Notes: generated by a model not told the origin, from the sequence alone. A stretch of 17,881 bases of DNA from Fidelibacterota bacterium (GCA_002701875.1 NZWI01000026.1:1-17881); one strand, 5' to 3'. Numbered from the stretch's first letter, positions 1 through 9,091 are shown. A program made the numbers and translations.

Positions 1-634
1 GATCTGCTCCGATTGCCGCTGCATGGATACGTTTTTTCTCAGTACTACCGGTTGCAATAACGCGGCATCCTATTGTTTTGGCTATTTGAATCGCCATTGT
101 CCCTACACCTGAATTTGCTCCCCATACTAAAACTGTTTCACCTGGTTCAATTTTCGAGCGATGAATTAGCATGGCGTAAGCCGTTTGTGATGTCAAAGGA
201 AACGCTGCTGCTTCCTCGAAGGAAATATGTTCTGGTTTTAACCGCACATTCCTTTCAGGAACCGCAATATACTCACAATAAGTTCCATTTTGGGTTTCTC
301 CAAGAAAACCTATTGTATCGCAGTAATTTTCCTGCCCACGCGAACAAAAACGGCAATGGCCGCAATAGATAAGTGGTTGAATACAAACATTATCACCAAC
401 TTGGAATTGGGTGACATCATCTCCAACTTGAGTAATTACACCTGAGCCATCGCTTCCTAGAATCATTGGTAAGGGTGTGCCTGGAATTCCTCGGCGTACC
501 CATAAATCCAAATGATTCATTGCAGCGGCTTTTACTTGAACAAGGACTTCATCTATTTTTGGTTTCGGTTCAGGTACAGATTCGTATTGAACAATCCCAG
601 CATCACCATGTTCATGAATACGAACTGCTTGCAT
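1..634 (-). CDS. zinc-type alcohol dehydrogenase / quinone oxidoreductase (MDR family), 3' end outside window
   Basis: The minus-strand reading frame opens at ATG 634-632 and runs without a stop to the window edge, giving 211 visible residues of a medium-chain dehydrogenase/reductase. These enzymes oxidise alcohols or reduce quinones or activated double bonds with NAD(P)H in the cytoplasm. Visible: the N-terminal GroES-like fold with an NHLD motif (residues 40-43), GSDG (60-63), a structural-zinc cluster with C91, C94, C97 and C105, and the start of the Rossmann fold with GANSGVG (172-178). About a third of the usual 320-340 residues, the C-terminal part, is missing. The ATG overlaps the stop of the upstream DoxX-family gene by one base (TAATG), so the two are probably translationally coupled. 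The substrate cannot be told from sequence. The family is clear, the exact activity is not. Confidence 0.88.
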   Translation of the reverse strand, partial: MQAVRIHEHGDAGIVQYESVPEPKPKIDEVLVQVKAAAMNHLDLWVRRGIPGTPLPMILGSDGSGVITQVGDDVTQFQVGDNVCIQPLIYCGHCRFCSRGQENYCDTIGFLGETQNGTYCEYIAVPERNVRLKPEHISFEEAAAFPLTSQTAYAMLIHRSKIEPGETVLVWGANSGVGTMAIQIAKTIGCRVIATGSTEKKRIHAAAIGAD

Positions 635-1074
635 TAATTCTTATTGTTCGAAAAAAACTTACTATCTAAACTATATTTTCCTGGGCCAGTAAATGAGATT
701 GTTATAAATATTGAAAAATAAATCAATGCGCTTTCAGGATTACCAGTCCCAGTAATATGATACAAAGCAGCAAAAAGCATGGTTAATGATAGTAAAACTG
801 CTGCTGGTTGAGTACAAAAACCTAATAAAATTAATATTGCACATGCAGATTCTGAAAAAGAAGCTAAAAACCCAAACATCGGGTTTGCAAAATCAATTAG
901 ATCTCCAAAATATTTGGTAAAAGAATTACCGAGCTTTGACCATTTTTCTGGATTAATAATTTTATTCCATCCATGGTTGGTTAGCATATAATAAGATGGC
1001 AATAATCTTAATAATAATAATCCGGCATCATAACACTGCACCTTTCCAGTAATATATTTTACAAGAGTATTCAT
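634..1074 (-). CDS. DoxX family membrane protein
   Basis: A 146-residue integral membrane protein with the features of the DoxX/DoxD-like family: an N-terminal helix ending LLRLLPSYYM (21-30), an HGWNK turn (34-38), a helix over about 66-87, another over about 90-108, and a last helix over about 115-128 followed by GPGKYSLD (130-137). Family members are four-helix inner-membrane proteins. Some are subunits of thiosulfate:quinone oxidoreductase, and others are linked to oxidative-stress resistance, but most have no known reaction. Its ATG overlaps the stop of the small ORF upstream (ATGA), and its own stop overlaps the start of the dehydrogenase downstream. A membrane DoxX protein coupled to a quinone-reductase-like enzyme suggests a redox role, which is inference. 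Family call is fairly secure; function is not. Confidence 0.8.
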   Translation of the reverse strand: MNTLVKYITGKVQCYDAGLLLLRLLPSYYMLTNHGWNKIINPEKWSKLGNSFTKYFGDLIDFANPMFGFLASFSESACAILILLGFCTQPAAVLLSLTMLFAALYHITGTGNPESALIYFSIFITISFTGPGKYSLDSKFFSNNKN

Positions 1075-1241
1075 TCTTTACCTTCATTAATGTCTTCATA
1101 ATCCGCATCTGTAATATCAAGATTTTTATAAGATTCTTTTTGCCTAACTGATTTACCACGCAAACTTGAAAAGATTTTTGATTCTTTTATCATTATATAG
1201 GCTATATAAGTAATGGCAAGATAGATCATAATTTTAATCAT
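1071..1241 (-). CDS. small single-span membrane protein, 56 aa, unknown function
   Basis: A short open frame fills the gap between the deoxynucleoside kinase and the DoxX gene. It starts at ATG 1241-1239, two bases after the kinase stop, and its TGA (1073-1071) overlaps the DoxX ATG as ATGA. The product has a hydrophobic N-terminal span (about residues 3-18), a basic patch after it (LRGKSVRQK, 27-35), and an acidic tail containing DITDADYEDI (42-51). This fits a small inner-membrane protein with its N-terminus outside and a charged cytoplasmic tail. The exact fit between neighbours, with overlap on one side and two bases on the other, is the main evidence that it is translated. I do not recognise the family. 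Small proteins with a transmembrane helix and an acidic tail are common in Bacteroidetes-like operons, but I cannot assign one. Confidence 0.68.
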   Translation of the reverse strand: MIKIMIYLAITYIAYIMIKESKIFSSLRGKSVRQKESYKNLDITDADYEDINEGKE

Positions 1242-1243
1242 AT

Positions 1244-1885
1244 TTATATACCCGTAGTGGGATTAAAAAATTTTGTGCCAGCAACTGGTTGACGAATATA
1301 GTTGATCATCTCTTCTAAATCTTGATGATTATTAACAAAATCAATATTGTTTGTATTAATTATTACTAGAGGTGTATCCTGATAACGAAAGAAATATTCA
1401 TTGTATACTTGATTAAGCGCATCAATATAATCTTCTGAAATATTTTTTTCAAAGTCTCTACCTCTCTTGGCAATATTTTTCATAAGAGTTTCCGTATCAG
1501 CTTGAAGAAAAATAACTAAATCTGGATGGATGACATTTCTTTCCATCATATTTGCAACAGTATCATAAAGAGACATTTCTTTTTCACTAAGGTTTAACGA
1601 AGCAAATAATCTATCTTTTACAAACATATAGTCTGTAATCACCAAGTTCTGGAACATATCAACTTGACGAAGATCTTGTTGTTGCTGATATCTTTGCAAT
1701 AAAAACCATAACTGGGTCTGAAAAGCATGTCGCTCGGGATCTTCATAAAAATCTGATAAGAAAGGGTTATCTTCAAAAGTTTCAAGAACTAATTTTGCAC
1801 TCAATTTTTCCGACAGAAGATTTGCAAGGCTTGTTTTGCCAACCCCAATGGTTCCTTCAATAGCTACATAGTACAAATTTCTCAT
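1244..1885 (-). CDS. deoxynucleoside kinase (dNK/dGK family)
   Basis: This 213-residue protein phosphorylates deoxynucleosides to their 5'-monophosphates with ATP for nucleotide salvage in the cytoplasm. It has the P-loop GTIGVGKTS (11-19), the LETFEDNPFL segment (35-44) typical of bacterial dGK/dAK-type kinases, a DYMFVKDRLFA segment (85-95) that holds the family's DR pair, and a LID arginine region RGRDFEK (141-147). The length matches bacterial members (about 205-220). Whether it prefers dG, dA, dC or dT cannot be read from these motifs. The ATG overlaps the folK stop by four bases (ATGA), so it is translated with the folate genes. The P-loop region rules out thymidylate kinase, because the LETFEDNPF and LID patterns are those of the Drosophila-dNK/dCK superfamily. 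Confidence 0.92.
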   Translation of the reverse strand: MRNLYYVAIEGTIGVGKTSLANLLSEKLSAKLVLETFEDNPFLSDFYEDPERHAFQTQLWFLLQRYQQQQDLRQVDMFQNLVITDYMFVKDRLFASLNLSEKEMSLYDTVANMMERNVIHPDLVIFLQADTETLMKNIAKRGRDFEKNISEDYIDALNQVYNEYFFRYQDTPLVIINTNNIDFVNNHQDLEEMINYIRQPVAGTKFFNPTTGI

Positions 1886-2388
1886 GCGGTCTTTTCTAAC
1901 TTATAATTCTTTACATTTGAATTATCAGGGCAAATATCCAATAATTCTGATACACTCCTACCAAAGTCTTGAACCATAAAATCTGGAGCAATTTCCTCCC
2001 AGGGAACAAGTACAAACTTACGAGCAATTAATTCCGGGTGGGGGATTTTTAAATAATTTAAATCAATTGATTTCGTTTCATATGCTAAGATATCAATATC
2101 AATGACCCTTGGTTCTTTTTTTTTATGATTAATTGGACGACCTAGCATCAGTTCAACACCCTGACATACCTGAAGCATCACTTCAGGGTCAAGATCAGTT
2201 TTAATCTCGACCACAGTATTTAAAAACTTGGGCTGATCTAAATTATATAAAGGATCAGTTTCATAAATAGAAGCTGTTCGAACAACTACAATTTCTTCAC
2301 GCACATCAAGGGCAGCAATAGCAGAAAAGATATTTGTCTCTCTATCTCCAATATTTGAGCCAATCCCAAGATAAATTAGTTCAGACAT
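1882..2388 (-). CDS. folK: 2-amino-4-hydroxy-6-hydroxymethyldihydropteridine diphosphokinase (HPPK)
   Basis: FolK transfers pyrophosphate from ATP to 6-hydroxymethyl-7,8-dihydropterin, the step before dihydropteroate synthase in folate synthesis. The 168-residue product has the N-terminal LGIGSNIGDR (7-16), a GR pair at 83-84, the magnesium-binding signature PRVIDIDIL (93-101) with D97 and D99, and the C-terminal IPHPEL...KFVLVPW (115-130). Its length is normal for a single-domain HPPK. The start overlaps the end of folB by eight bases, and its stop overlaps the deoxynucleoside kinase start, so the three are one translational unit. FolB makes the substrate of FolK, so the gene order follows the pathway. 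No fusion to FolP or FolB is present. Confidence 0.96.
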   Translation of the reverse strand: MSELIYLGIGSNIGDRETNIFSAIAALDVREEIVVVRTASIYETDPLYNLDQPKFLNTVVEIKTDLDPEVMLQVCQGVELMLGRPINHKKKEPRVIDIDILAYETKSIDLNYLKIPHPELIARKFVLVPWEEIAPDFMVQDFGRSVSELLDICPDNSNVKNYKLEKTA

Positions 2389-2749
2389 AATCTTCTTTAG
2401 TTCGCTTCAACTCAACTTCTACCGTATCCAAGACTCCTTTAACTGGAGCATGTGGTTTCCGAACTCGAACCAAAATCGAATTAATTGGAAAATTAATTAA
2501 GATACCCTTTGCTATAGAGTTTGCCAGAGCCTCAATCAAATAAAACTTATCTTTCTTAACACAGGTATTAACAGTTTTATAGATCTGTTCATAATTAATA
2601 GTATCGTGCAATTCATCTGAATTACATGATTTTGTTAATGAGAGTTGCATTTCCACATCTACTTCAAATCTTCCACCAAGATGTTTTTCAGATTCATTAA
2701 CCCCATGAAATCCATAAAACTGCATGTTTTTTAATCGAATTGTGCCCAT
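2381..2749 (-). CDS. folB: dihydroneopterin aldolase
   Basis: FolB cleaves 7,8-dihydroneopterin to 6-hydroxymethyl-7,8-dihydropterin and glycolaldehyde in folate synthesis. The 122-residue protein shows the family pattern: FYGFHGVNESEK (11-22), GGRFEVDVE (25-33), a DTINYEQIY stretch (49-57) for the catalytic-pocket tyrosine, an IEALAN helix (73-78) and the C-terminal RKPHAPVKGVLDTVEVE (97-113) that closes the pterin pocket. It is the first gene of the coupled folB-folK-kinase run. The 60-base space before it, up to the stop of the upstream lipoprotein, has no terminator and no strong Shine-Dalgarno sequence, so transcription may come from an unrecognised promoter there or from readthrough. 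Length and motifs are normal. Confidence 0.95.
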   Translation of the reverse strand: MGTIRLKNMQFYGFHGVNESEKHLGGRFEVDVEMQLSLTKSCNSDELHDTINYEQIYKTVNTCVKKDKFYLIEALANSIAKGILINFPINSILVRVRKPHAPVKGVLDTVEVELKRTKEDYV

Positions 2750-2809
2750 ATGAAAAAGAATTTACTCGGTGGGGTATTCTCTAGTCAAGCTGAGGAATTG
2801 AATTATAAA

Positions 2810-3655
2810 CTATTTTTCCAAAAGAATGGAGATATTAAACCCATCATAATCACTATCTGGAAGTTTAGTCGGCACTTTATACTGTTGGTCAGTCAGAATA
2901 GAATAGATATCTGGATCTCTTGTTTTGACTTTTTGTCGTGTATTTAATTTCCATTCATGCTCAATTTCTTCAAATCGACCTGGATAAGATTGCCCACCTA
3001 AAATACTTGTCAAAGCCCAATAAGTGTACTCTGTAGCCATACAACCATAATCACAAGTCTCATCATCATAGGAATACCAGGCACCAGCTGGATACTGAGG
3101 TGGAGGAGACACAAAATATCCTCCTCTTGCTTTATCCATAGCATTGGCAATAGCTGATCCTTTAGACTCTCCCCATATGTCTGGATAAACTTCTGCATAT
3201 CCTTCATGGGTAATCAAATGGAGTACTTCTTCAAGGGTTGCATCAAAACGAACATTAACTTTGTCTTTATTGAACGAAGGTATTGTCTCATCATTCCAAA
3301 GCCCTTGCAAGTGATTATGATTAGGCATTTTATAATTAGAGTTTTCCGCTTCTCTCTCGCTTTCAAACATTATTAATGTGGCATCAACAGAAATCAACTT
3401 ATCCACAACTGCTTTATTATCTACAATTCCGTCTTCATCGTTATCAAGATATTGCGCCATAACTTTGGCTGCATGGATTATCTTGGAATCTTCAACTTTT
3501 TCTGATGCTAAAATATTTATTCCAAAGATATTTATTTTTTTCGGGAAATTATTGTCTCCATTCTCACTCACTTTTTTATTACAACTAAAAAAGGGTGTAA
3601 GAAATAGAAGGAAAATTATTATCCTAGCCTTGTCACTATTTAAATTAATTTTCAA
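2810..3655 (-). CDS. lipoprotein of unknown function with EF-hand-like loops and an H-x3-HE motif
   Basis: I do not recognise a named family. The 281-residue product starts at TTG 3655-3653: a TGA lies two codons upstream in frame, no ATG lies before the signal peptide, and AAGGTG sits 10 bases ahead. It has a lipoprotein signal (residues 11-25, lipobox-like F22-F23-S24-C25), so it should be membrane-anchored outside the cytoplasm. A calcium-loop pattern D-x-D-x-D-G-x-x-D is at 71-79 and a second DxDxDG at 267-272. The middle holds EEVLHLITHEGY (142-153), where H146, H150 and E151 could bind a metal, then MDKARGGYF (173-181) and a cysteine pair C201/C205 within CDYGCMATEY. A metal-dependent hydrolase is possible but this is inference; it is not a standard HExxH site. 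It is probably monocistronic between the groEL terminator and folB. Confidence 0.72.
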   Translation of the reverse strand: MKINLNSDKARIIIFLLFLTPFFSCNKKVSENGDNNFPKKINIFGINILASEKVEDSKIIHAAKVMAQYLDNDEDGIVDNKAVVDKLISVDATLIMFESEREAENSNYKMPNHNHLQGLWNDETIPSFNKDKVNVRFDATLEEVLHLITHEGYAEVYPDIWGESKGSAIANAMDKARGGYFVSPPPQYPAGAWYSYDDETCDYGCMATEYTYWALTSILGGQSYPGRFEEIEHEWKLNTRQKVKTRDPDIYSILTDQQYKVPTKLPDSDYDGFNISILLEK

Positions 3656-3731
3656 AATTCAATCACACCTTAACTGATAATTAATAACTTTTTAATATAT
3701 TAATACAAATCAAAATATTATTTCATTAAAT

Positions 3732-3765
3732 AAAAAACCCGCTATTTATACAAATAGCGGGTTTT
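3732..3765 (-). terminator. intrinsic terminator of groESL
   Basis: A perfect 14-base-pair inverted repeat (3734-3747 with 3752-3765) surrounds a four-base loop. On the minus strand the stem is rich in GC at its centre (CCCGCTA/TAGCGGG) and is followed by a run of T. It begins 32 bases beyond the groEL stop codon, the normal place for a Rho-independent terminator. It also separates groESL from the lipoprotein gene that follows on the same strand. Confidence 0.9.
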
Positions 3766-3797
3766 AGTTTTATGAGATATGTTGAAGAATCAACAAG

Positions 3798-5438
<1,641 letters not shown>

Positions 5439-5445
5439 TTACTCC

Positions 5446-5736
5446 TTAAAGCACAGCGAGAATATCACTCTCGCGCATGATTAAATATTCAGTTCCTTCA
5501 AATGAGAATTCAGTACCACTATACTTTCCATAGAGTACCCTATCTCCTTTTTTAACTTCCATTGCAACAGTCTTTCCAGAATCTGAAGCTTTTCCTGGGC
5601 CTGCTGCAACAACAGTACCTTGTTGAGGTTTTTCCTGCGCAGTATCAGGCAGAATAATGCCTCCTGAGGACACATCTTCAGCCGGTGCAGGTTCTACAAC
5701 AACACGATCTGACAAAGGCTTTACTTTAGGTGCCAT
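5446..5736 (-). CDS. groES: co-chaperonin GroES
   Basis: GroES is the heptameric 10 kDa lid that caps GroEL and triggers substrate folding. The 96-residue protein has the usual pattern: [10 protein letters not shown] (7-16), the mobile loop [15 protein letters not shown] (23-37) whose IIL contacts Gro[11 protein letters not shown] (40-48), [16 protein letters not shown] (61-76) and the C-terminal [13 protein letters not shown] (84-96). The start is set by an AGGAGA Shine-Dalgarno sequence seven bases upstream (5749-5744). Gene order groES-groEL and the CIRCE element upstream mark the standard heat-shock operon. Confidence 0.98.
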   Translation of the reverse strand: MAPKVKPLSDRVVVEPAPAEDVSSGGIILPDTAQEKPQQGTVVAAGPGKASDSGKTVAMEVKKGDRVLYGKYSGTEFSFEGTEYLIMRESDILAVL

Positions 5737-5743
5737 TTTATAT

Positions 5744-5749
5744 TCTCCT
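5744..5749 (-). promoter_or_regulatory. groES ribosome binding site
   Basis: The minus-strand sequence AGGAGA lies seven bases before the groES ATG. It is one of the few strong Shine-Dalgarno sequences in the window; most neighbouring genes rely on overlap coupling or have weak sites. This fits high expression of the chaperonin. Confidence 0.75.
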
Positions 5750-5853
5750 ATTGTGTTTACGTTTTAACATTTTCTCTAAATTATTATTATTGATATATAT
5801 ATACCTATATGCAGCGCGGAATTTATATAAATTGAACCATATTTCAATGATTT

Positions 5854-5880
5854 TTAGCAATCTAACAGTAAGAGTGCTAA
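5854..5880 (-). promoter_or_regulatory. CIRCE operator (HrcA binding site)
   Basis: Read on the minus strand the element is TTAGCACTC, nine bases, then GATTGCTAA. This matches the CIRCE consensus TTAGCACTC-N9-GAGTGCTAA at 17 of 18 arm positions, with one change in the second arm. CIRCE is the operator of the HrcA repressor of chaperone genes, which senses GroEL availability. It lies 117 bases upstream of the groES ATG and only 12 bases after the dut stop. An AT-rich TATTAT/TATATT stretch between dut and CIRCE (5883-5891) could be the -10 region, which would put CIRCE at the transcript start and leave a leader of about 140 bases. The promoter position is inference; the operator is clear. Confidence 0.92.
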
Positions 5881-5892
5881 AAAATATAATAA

Positions 5893-6330
5893 CTATTTAC
5901 CAGTACTACCGAAGCCCCCCTCTCCACGAGTACTCTCAGAAAGCTCATCTACTAATTTGAAATGGATTGGAGAACCGTCCATTGCGACTAGCTGAAAAAG
6001 TCGCTGACCTGGTTCAACGGTATAAGATTCTTTCTTTATATTATCGACTACTGCCATAATTTCACCTCTGTAACCCCCATCTATAAGTCCAATAGAGTTA
6101 CATAATCGAAGAGGTGTTTTAGCGATACTAGATCTAGGCATAAGTAAGTATGGTTTCCCATCATTAGTCTCACATGCAATTTGAAGATGAATTAATGTTG
6201 TATCATTAGCTTGAATTGTTTGTTGATTAATAATATAGATATCTAATCCTGCATCACCATCATGGAAATGTCCATGATTCTCATAAAGTGTTTTTACCTC
6301 AGCATTAAATGGTTTGATCTTTAAATTCAT
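5893..6330 (-). CDS. dut: deoxyuridine 5'-triphosphate nucleotidohydrolase (dUTPase)
   Basis: This trimeric enzyme hydrolyses dUTP to dUMP and pyrophosphate, keeping uracil out of DNA and feeding dTMP synthesis. All five family motifs are present in the 145-residue product: DAGLDI (26-31), PRSSIA (65-70), GLIDGGYRGEI (81-91, with catalytic D84 and Y87), GQRLFQLV (108-115) and the C-terminal arginine-glycine lid RGEGGFGSTG (135-144). Length is typical of bacterial trimeric dUTPases. Its ATG overlaps the stop of the amino-acid permease upstream (ATGA), an unusual partner, so expression is coupled to that transporter. No terminator follows it before CIRCE, so some transcription may run into groESL. 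Confidence 0.96.
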   Translation of the reverse strand: MNLKIKPFNAEVKTLYENHGHFHDGDAGLDIYIINQQTIQANDTTLIHLQIACETNDGKPYLLMPRSSIAKTPLRLCNSIGLIDGGYRGEIMAVVDNIKKESYTVEPGQRLFQLVAMDGSPIHFKLVDELSESTRGEGGFGSTGK

Positions 6331-7646
6331 TTAACAGTCTCTTTTTTTAACATGTTACCAAAATAATATATTCCAATACTTATAATAACAATACCAAAAC
6401 CAATTAAAGATTCAAATAGCTGTATTCTAAAAGTATAAAACAAAATCCATGTATTCAAAATAATGAAAATCGCTGGGGTAAAAGGATACCCCCATACCTT
6501 ATAAGGCCTATCCAATTCTGGCTTTCTAATGCGAAGTACAAAAAGTCCTAATACTGTCATAGTTGTTGATATGATTAAAGAAATTCCGGTGTATAGCAAT
6601 ACTTGTTCGAATGATGATGATAAAATAAATATCATACAAATTATTAATTGTACACAAAATGCTATAACAGGTATGCCTTCATCATTCTTCTTGGATAGAA
6701 AATGGAGATATTTATGATCTTCTCCCATTACCTGCATTATTCGAGGTCCTATAAAAATATAGCTACTTACAGTTGAGATCAATAGGATGGCAATACCTAA
6801 CCCAATAATTTTTGCGCCAACTTCTCCAAAAATATTTACTCCAGCAATATATCCTACTTCTAATTCATTGATCATTAAAGATTTGGGTGTGGAGTACAGA
6901 AAAACATAATTCAATAATACATAGAGTACCATAACAAATACTGTACTTAATAATAATGATTTAGGAATATTTATTTTTGGATCGACTACTTCTCCAGCAA
7001 TATATACACTGGAATTCCATCCTGTATAAGCATAGGATACCCAAACTAGACTGATAGCAAAACCAGAACTAAAAAGAAGTTTGATATCACCAACCTTAGG
7101 AAATATACTAATATCTTGAGGGGTTGTATTTATCAAACCCATTATAATGAACAATAGTATCAATGCAATTTTTATAACCGTTGTACCATCTTGAATGAAT
7201 GTTCCTATTCTAATTGAGTTACCATGAATAAGATGAAATATAATTACAGAGGATGTTGCTATAATGGTGGCATCCAATACTGGAAATACAGCTGATAAAT
7301 ATTTACCAAGTGCCATCGCTGCAAGGACAGCCGGTGCAGAAAATCCAACAGTCGCAGAAACCAAGCCACCTGCAAAACCCAATGAAGGATGTATACTCTG
7401 TGACAATAAATGATACTCACCTCCTGAGCGAGGAAGTGCAGCAGCTAATTCACTATAGGCCAGAGCTCCAAAAAGTGCAATAAAACCACCAATAACCCAT
7501 AACATTAATAAGGGAAAAATAGATTGAAGGTCATTAAGCTGAAAACCGAGGCTCGTAAAAACCCCTGTTCCTATCATAGATGAGATTACAAAGGCTGAAG
7601 CGGTCCATATAGAAATATGACGTTTATTCCTTTTTGATTGCCTCAC
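6327..7646 (-). CDS. APC-superfamily amino acid permease
   Basis: A 439-residue, roughly twelve-helix inner-membrane transporter of the amino acid-polyamine-organocation superfamily. The first helix carries the substrate-binding unwound motif IGTGVF (25-30), followed by a second helix ending YSELAAALPRSGGEYHLL, the conserved loop of this family; later helices contain WVSYAYTGWNS and a YIFIGPR segment typical of the LAT-like/AA_permease_2 group. These proteins take up or exchange amino acids using ion gradients. The substrate cannot be assigned. The frame starts with GTG at 7646-7644, seven bases after the DUF423 stop, with no clear Shine-Dalgarno, so it probably depends on coupling. Its TGA overlaps the dut start. 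Confidence 0.88.
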   Translation of the reverse strand: MRQSKRNKRHISIWTASAFVISSMIGTGVFTSLGFQLNDLQSIFPLLMLWVIGGFIALFGALAYSELAAALPRSGGEYHLLSQSIHPSLGFAGGLVSATVGFSAPAVLAAMALGKYLSAVFPVLDATIIATSSVIIFHLIHGNSIRIGTFIQDGTTVIKIALILLFIIMGLINTTPQDISIFPKVGDIKLLFSSGFAISLVWVSYAYTGWNSSVYIAGEVVDPKINIPKSLLLSTVFVMVLYVLLNYVFLYSTPKSLMINELEVGYIAGVNIFGEVGAKIIGLGIAILLISTVSSYIFIGPRIMQVMGEDHKYLHFLSKKNDEGIPVIAFCVQLIICMIFILSSSFEQVLLYTGISLIISTTMTVLGLFVLRIRKPELDRPYKVWGYPFTPAIFIILNTWILFYTFRIQLFESLIGFGIVIISIGIYYFGNMLKKETVK

Positions 7647-7653
7647 AATTAAT

Positions 7654-8019
7654 TTATACTGCTCGAATTTTAACGATAAGCATTATCCAACCAGCAATGA
7701 AGGCTAAACCTCCTAAGGGAGTAATTGCACCCATCCAACGAGTTCCTGTCAGAACCAATAAATAAAGACTCCCAGAAAAAATCAGGATGCCAAAGGTTAA
7801 TAAAATAGCAGGAAACTGAATTACATCTGAACTATAATAAAAACCTAAAATTCCCATTATAATCAGGCCCAAAGCATGATACATATGATAACGTACACCT
7901 GTTTCAAAAATTGCCAAATCTTCAGGCGAAACTCTACTTTTTAAAGAATGTGATCCAAAGGCACCTATTAGTACTGCAATTGCTGCTAGCAAAGAGCCAA
8001 CAATAATCCAAGTCTTCAT
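7654..8019 (-). CDS. DUF423 family small membrane protein
   Basis: A 121-residue protein with four predicted membrane helices (about 3-23, 46-62, 68-91, 95-116). It carries the DUF423 hallmarks: GAFGSH after the first helix (19-24), TGVRYHMYHALGL before the second (40-52), and TPLGGLAFIAGW in the last (100-111). Members such as E. coli YgdD are inner-membrane proteins without a known reaction. Its ATG overlaps the stop of mscS by four bases, and the permease starts seven bases after it. Family call is secure; function is unknown. Confidence 0.88.
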   Translation of the reverse strand: MKTWIIVGSLLAAIAVLIGAFGSHSLKSRVSPEDLAIFETGVRYHMYHALGLIIMGILGFYYSSDVIQFPAILLTFGILIFSGSLYLLVLTGTRWMGAITPLGGLAFIAGWIMLIVKIRAV

Positions 8020-9062
8020 ACTTCTTTATTTTTATGTATCAAGGTACGAATTGGGAAAGGAATTTCTATATTTTCTGATTGATATCTCTTATGCAGTCTC
8101 CTTACGAATACATCAATTATAGGATGTTGATCTCCATATTTTTCACCACTAAAGTACACTTTAAGATCAACACTAGATGGACCAAACTGAAAGCAACGAA
8201 CTACAGGGGTTGAATCTTTTTTTGCACCATCAACATCTTTAATAACACTTTGAGCTACATCCTCTGTGACCTTAATAACATGGTCAAGGTCACTATCATA
8301 TGAGACTCCAACTGGGACACGGATTGAAAAGCTGGGGTCACCTTTATCATAATTTTTAACAATCGCTGCTGAAATTTTTGCATTTGGAACTGTGACAATA
8401 TTATTTGTCCTTTCCATAAGTGTCGTATGCCTCCACGTTATATTTTGGATATATCCCATATAACCTGTATCAAGTTCAACAAAATCTCCAGGCTTTACTT
8501 TCTGTGATAACAAAATATGTAATCCAGCAAAAAAATCAGATAAAGTATCTTTCAATGCAAGTGAGACTGCAAGCCCACCAACACCCAAGGCTGTAAGTAA
8601 AGGAGTAATAGAAATACCAAGTGACTGAAGAATAACTAAGACTCCAATAGATACAATAACAATACGTGCTAAATTTATAAAAATTGTTGTTGATGGAAGG
8701 TTTGTGCCCTGCTTTTCTGCCCAATAGTTCAGTAAGCCAACACCAATCTTAGAAGCTGCTAAAGTAATAGACAGTATCAATATTGAAATAATTATTTTGC
8801 TTATATAATTATGATAAACTGTGTTTAAAAATGGTATATCAGTAGAAGCAATATTTAACGCAACTAAAAAGAACCATAAAACAATATGAGATTCAATCGC
8901 TTCAAAAATAACATCATCACCCTTCCATTCAGTTCTTTCTGTTAATTTTTTAATTCGATGATGAATAAATTTTTTAAAAATCCAACCCATTATTACACCT
9001 AACCCAACAGTAGTTAATGGGATTGCGTATGATACGATATAGTCTAAAACTTGTTGATTCAT
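8016..9062 (-). CDS. MscS-family small-conductance mechanosensitive channel
   Basis: The 348-residue protein has N-terminal helices (about 12-32, 58-76, 86-110) and the MscS pore module: a hydrophobic helix at 129-150, the pore-lining helix LLTALGVGGLAVSLAL (155-170) with the small-residue packing pattern, then the amphipathic part DTLSDFFAG (172-180) and the beta domain VKPGDFVEL (189-197) and TVPNAKI (224-230). The C-terminal alpha/beta part runs to residue 348. MscS channels open under membrane tension to release solutes on osmotic downshock. It is longer than E. coli MscS (286), consistent with one or two extra N-terminal helices. It is first in the coupled mscS-DUF423-permease-dut run, and no strong Shine-Dalgarno precedes it. 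Confidence 0.92.
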   Translation of the reverse strand: MNQQVLDYIVSYAIPLTTVGLGVIMGWIFKKFIHHRIKKLTERTEWKGDDVIFEAIESHIVLWFFLVALNIASTDIPFLNTVYHNYISKIIISILILSITLAASKIGVGLLNYWAEKQGTNLPSTTIFINLARIVIVSIGVLVILQSLGISITPLLTALGVGGLAVSLALKDTLSDFFAGLHILLSQKVKPGDFVELDTGYMGYIQNITWRHTTLMERTNNIVTVPNAKISAAIVKNYDKGDPSFSIRVPVGVSYDSDLDHVIKVTEDVAQSVIKDVDGAKKDSTPVVRCFQFGPSSVDLKVYFSGEKYGDQHPIIDVFVRRLHKRYQSENIEIPFPIRTLIHKNKEV

Positions 9063-9091
9063 GGATGCAAAATTACAATCTTTGAGATTGT

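Noticed and set aside
73..372. Plus-strand open frames at the left end (73-372 and 466-669)
   Set aside because: They lie opposite the dehydrogenase frame, which carries clear zinc and Rossmann motifs.
2750..2809. Promoter-like TTGACT ahead of folB
   Set aside because: No acceptable -10 element lies 16-18 bases downstream of it.
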